This document shows positions 36,801 through 38,176 of a stretch of DNA of 38,176 nucleotides, one piece after another. This stretch comes from an uncultured Gammaproteobacteria bacterium. GTDB taxonomy: Bacteria > Pseudomonadota > Gammaproteobacteria > Magnimaribacterales > Magnimaribacteraceae. The first letter of the stretch is position 1. Each line of letters begins with the position of its first letter. The position numbers and the translations under genes are program-made. The notes beneath the pieces were generated by a model. That model was not told where the DNA came from. It made no database searches and saw nothing but the letters and a program-made list of their open reading frames with translations. The stretch lies in assembly GCA_913045055.1 (NCBI GenBank), contig CAJWPI010000015.1, positions 1 to 38,176 of the forward strand. Direction: 5' to 3'.

Positions 36801-38176
36801 TAAGAAGGTACCTGATACATCATCTAATCCAAATATTCGCAATCCATAAGAATCAATGTATCTATTAAAAGGATCGTATGAACTATCACTAGTTAAATCA
36901 CCTACCTGGTAAAGACTTGAAGTACTAGAAGAAGATGATGAACTACCAGAAGCACCTTCTGGTTGTATGTCTAAAAAATAAGATAGATCACTCGCTTGAG
37001 GGGCCCAATCATCAGGTATATCCGCTTCTGGATCACCTGTACGCATATAAGAATTGAAGTCATCATAGAACTCCTGTTTGCTCATGCCAACATGCTTCTC
37101 AAAAGCACCCCAAAACCCCAGCTGATAATAATCTTGAGGGATGTCTACCCAAATAGTCTTATACGAAGTTCGATATGCAAGAAATGCTGCGGCCCATACA
37201 CTTATTCGTTGCCCACATTCTGACTCTGTTTCGTACCTCTCTTCCAACTCGGTAAAGTTCCAGTTTGGATCGCATACTTCGGTACTTCCTGAGGTAACTT
37301 TTCTTCCAGGTGCACCTTGTATTGACCGTCTTATCTCTTTATAAGACTCAGACCTAGTTACACTCGCTATATCTATACCTCTTATTTGACCTAGGGTTGC
37401 GTCATCAAATAATGAAATTTTGTCCCAATTAGCTTGAAACCAAGCGTTTTGAAAAGCGATAGCGGCGCCTTCTATCCACCAGGTAGGAGCTTCGACTGTG
37501 GTTTCTGGGTTATTTCTATCGTATTGGTAATCAAACCCTCTTTCTAAAGCATGAGCTCTTTGATAACTATGAAAGTATTCGTGGGCCTGATTAAGAGCAA
37601 TACGTATATATCCTTCAACTTCTGAACCCCCACTACCAAATGGATTTTCTCGGAATTCTAAACTTTGTAAACAGACATTGTATGGGTCTGTTGTAGCGGT
37701 TCTACTTCGTCCTGCATTAGCTCCTGCAAGACAACTTTGGGAGTCTATTAACTCTTGGAAAGTTAATCTATTGTTAGCGCTATTGTTATAATTAATTTCT
37801 TGAAGTCTATCTATAACAGGTGCAGCATCTGCTTCAGTACCATTTGTATTAAAAACTAAGTAGACAAATCTTGGGTAACTGCCTAAAACAGCATTAAGCT
37901 GATCTTGGATCTTAAAGAAGTTTTCTCGGTGAATATCCGGTACATCTAGTCCTGCTACGTATTCTTGTGTGTTACTTGTTGATGGAACATTAAAATTTAT
38001 ACTCAACAATTTATCTTTAGCCTCTTGAGCAGTAAAACTGGTAGCACTTGGATAAAGTTCTCCAGAAATAGAAGATTCTGAACTGGAAGAAGCACTTGAA
38101 GAAGACTCGGAACTAGAAGAAGATTCTGAACTGGAAGAAGCACTTGAAGAAGACTCGGAACTAGAAGAAGATTCTG
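33876..38176 (-). CDS. Giant exported multidomain protein: metallopeptidase-like, cadherin-like, cupredoxin and Ig-like domains (N-terminus outside the window)
   Basis: The frame is open to the right edge (about 1432 codons visible), so the start lies outside; the TTG at 38007-38009 is not a credible start. In protein order there is a Ser/Glu-rich repeat, then a metallopeptidase-like domain with HEYFH (codons 37583-37569) and a likely third ligand Glu in WWIEGAA (37472-37470). An unrecognised domain around EVMEHLLHTV follows, then a cadherin-like segment (about 36010-35820, with DADLFNIDPSSGEITF). After a Gly/Ser-rich linker comes a second copy of the unrecognised domain (LEEIWHIVTDGW), then a cupredoxin domain with His in NHPFRL and Cys, His and Met in YYCEIHSGM. 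A Ser/Thr linker leads to an Ig-like end (SCTAGGTWSGNK). Probably secreted or surface-bound. The function is unknown. Confidence 0.85.
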   Translation of the reverse strand, partial: ESSSSSESSSSASSSSESSSSSESSSSASSSSESSISGELYPSATSFTAQEAKDKLLSINFNVPSTSNTQEYVAGLDVPDIHRENFFKIQDQLNAVLGSYPRFVYLVFNTNGTEADAAPVIDRLQEINYNNSANNRLTFQELIDSQSCLAGANAGRSRTATTDPYNVCLQSLEFRENPFGSGGSEVEGYIRIALNQAHEYFHSYQRAHALERGFDYQYDRNNPETTVEAPTWWIEGAAIAFQNAWFQANWDKISLFDDATLGQIRGIDIASVTRSESYKEIRRSIQGAPGRKVTSGSTEVCDPNWNFTELEERYETESECGQRISVWAAAFLAYRTSYKTIWVDIPQDYYQLGFWGAFEKHVGMSKQEFYDDFNSYMRTGDPEADIPDDWAPQASDLSYFLDIQPEGASGSSSSSSSTSSLYQVGDLTSDSSYDPFNRYIDSYGLRIFGLDDVSGTFLENVASAYAAMFGDGPLIDSSLRDQYINTLQNQYIFQRVGKGGPDNYGGEPPGHPTPSQPDETDDYEHHAADYIWQQENENASGQFNEVMEHLLHTVTTMGFHRAFKEGEDDCSPWDWHSDGVCPTSQLELAKDQAVEMGHYDISSYAEIEPIDSRKRVEAQEFIYWVIMSEWDYFDVINMTVPNEEWKITGSTDLENKLPLAHQLYLDYVAKILVPPSESLLRQLFSQEAVVSFNAETGSTGSSSGSASGSSSSDSDSGISTDDPLGFSLSGVDADLFNIDPSSGEITFKSSPDYENPLDSDQDNVYEIIVTASTGNISNSQNISITVNDEDESSSNSDMDNMGGFMGGLGDFGDFGYGMISGSSSSGSITGQSSGYDSGSGYDLGMSSGSSSSSSSLPTSNSGSSAISFTSSSSFSIQENSDTEFTITASISGSSSSPGSSSTEDLSGSNSSSSNETNSYSIPTFEILDEHPEYACASDFFSKFINVFGVYVISPEEVPISKMMHSAKVLASYLDNDEDGIPDDQQVLNNLLDKGKVAPVWTEITRESFWSDSCQDYFNMNASMYVDTLSSTGEIVYGDSWTLGGLENARDNQAQDNWDGNLEEIWHIVTDGWADVYPDAFGTSYDDPSELTEAMDSARGGRFKDVPSAYPSNAWYGYYDSGCDYRCQAVEYVYWGLMSNMSALQIAGHCENVQDEWRICGRDEFSSVDSKLYNLLNNRGYAIPTNIPDGNYRGHNSKNHALLVEVKQVNGSNKFALNYQTSRDLTLKRGNTYYFDLSGATPANTDTLRNHPFRLSSIKDGTHGGGQEYLDGITKVGNTGEEGSFLKLVVADDAPDQLFYYCEIHSGMGGDSVITIEDLVNETGINESTNTSSTSSASTTTSSSDTSSTSSSTSTSSSPLNNDPFYATSENVAVGTSITLSWNSSAQSCTAGGTWSGNKNSSGSESVTISTPGWNLFTLSCGSSYEYLYIWAY
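38071..38176. repeat. 48-bp tandem repeat, 2.2 copies, running off the window
   Basis: The units at 38071-38118 and 38119-38166 are identical, and a third begins at 38167. Each encodes 16 residues on the minus strand, nearly all Ser with spaced Glu and one Ala, in the N-terminal part of the giant protein. The copy number is unknown because the array continues past the edge. Confidence 0.95.

Noticed and set aside
38007-38009. TTG at 38009 as the start of the giant protein
   Set aside because: The frame stays open to the window edge with protein-like sequence and the Ser-rich repeat, so the real start lies outside.
38071-38176. Direct repeats as a CRISPR array
   Set aside because: The 48-bp units are contiguous without spacers, are in frame with a Ser-rich protein, and no cas genes are present.

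Overview
The window is AT-rich DNA, densely packed with bacterial genes. Gene content and order point to a marine gammaproteobacterium with a small, streamlined genome of SAR86-like type. That placement is an inference from composition and gene order; there is no rRNA gene here to confirm it. No stretch longer than about 300 bases lacks a gene, and I see no tRNA, rRNA, CRISPR array or intact insertion sequence. Both ends of the window run off inside open reading frames.

Left end (1-5347, minus strand). A full-length cobalamin-dependent methionine synthase (metH) is followed by an overlapping frame that starts as the tRNA m5U54 methyltransferase TrmA. Just before TrmA's conserved DPPR motif the same frame changes, without a stop, into the complete catalytic domain of a tyrosine recombinase. 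It then changes again into the C-terminal half of a HAD-family hydrolase and leaves the window. The recombinase part is visibly richer in G+C than its surroundings. This in-frame chimera is the most unusual object in the window. It may be a real recombination product or fusion, or an assembly or amplification chimera.

Middle (5568-22636). nfuA (Fe-S carrier) and sbcB (exonuclease I) run rightward and meet csiV and mfd, which run leftward. Then comes a rightward series: two acyl-CoA dehydrogenases that look like a catalytic/non-catalytic pair, a GAPDH-like protein with an N-terminal extension, and the complete Na+-translocating NADH:quinone reductase operon nqrABCDEF. The operon carries its two maturation genes, apbE (FMN transferase) and nqrM (59 residues). 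csiV-mfd-gap-nqr is also the gene order I recall from Pseudomonas.

Right middle (22661-33734). aceA (isocitrate lyase), purB, a secreted amidohydrolase, mnmA, icd, clpS, clpA and infA form a second conserved block, again as in Pseudomonas but with hflD, cspD and aat absent from their usual places. icd and aceA sit close together and define the isocitrate branch point between the TCA cycle and the glyoxylate shunt. A possible 50-residue membrane protein and a CaiB/BaiF CoA-transferase follow. Convergent neighbours repeatedly overlap at their 3' ends by 4-17 bases, so there is little room for ordinary terminators.

Right end (33876-38176, minus strand). One very large exported-type protein, missing its N-terminus, combines a Ser-rich 16-residue repeat, an HExxH metallopeptidase-like domain, two copies of an unrecognised domain flanking a cadherin-like segment, a cupredoxin domain with a full type 1 copper ligand set, and a C-terminal Ig-like domain. 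The 48-bp tandem repeat at the extreme right edge is a likely reason why a contig would end there.
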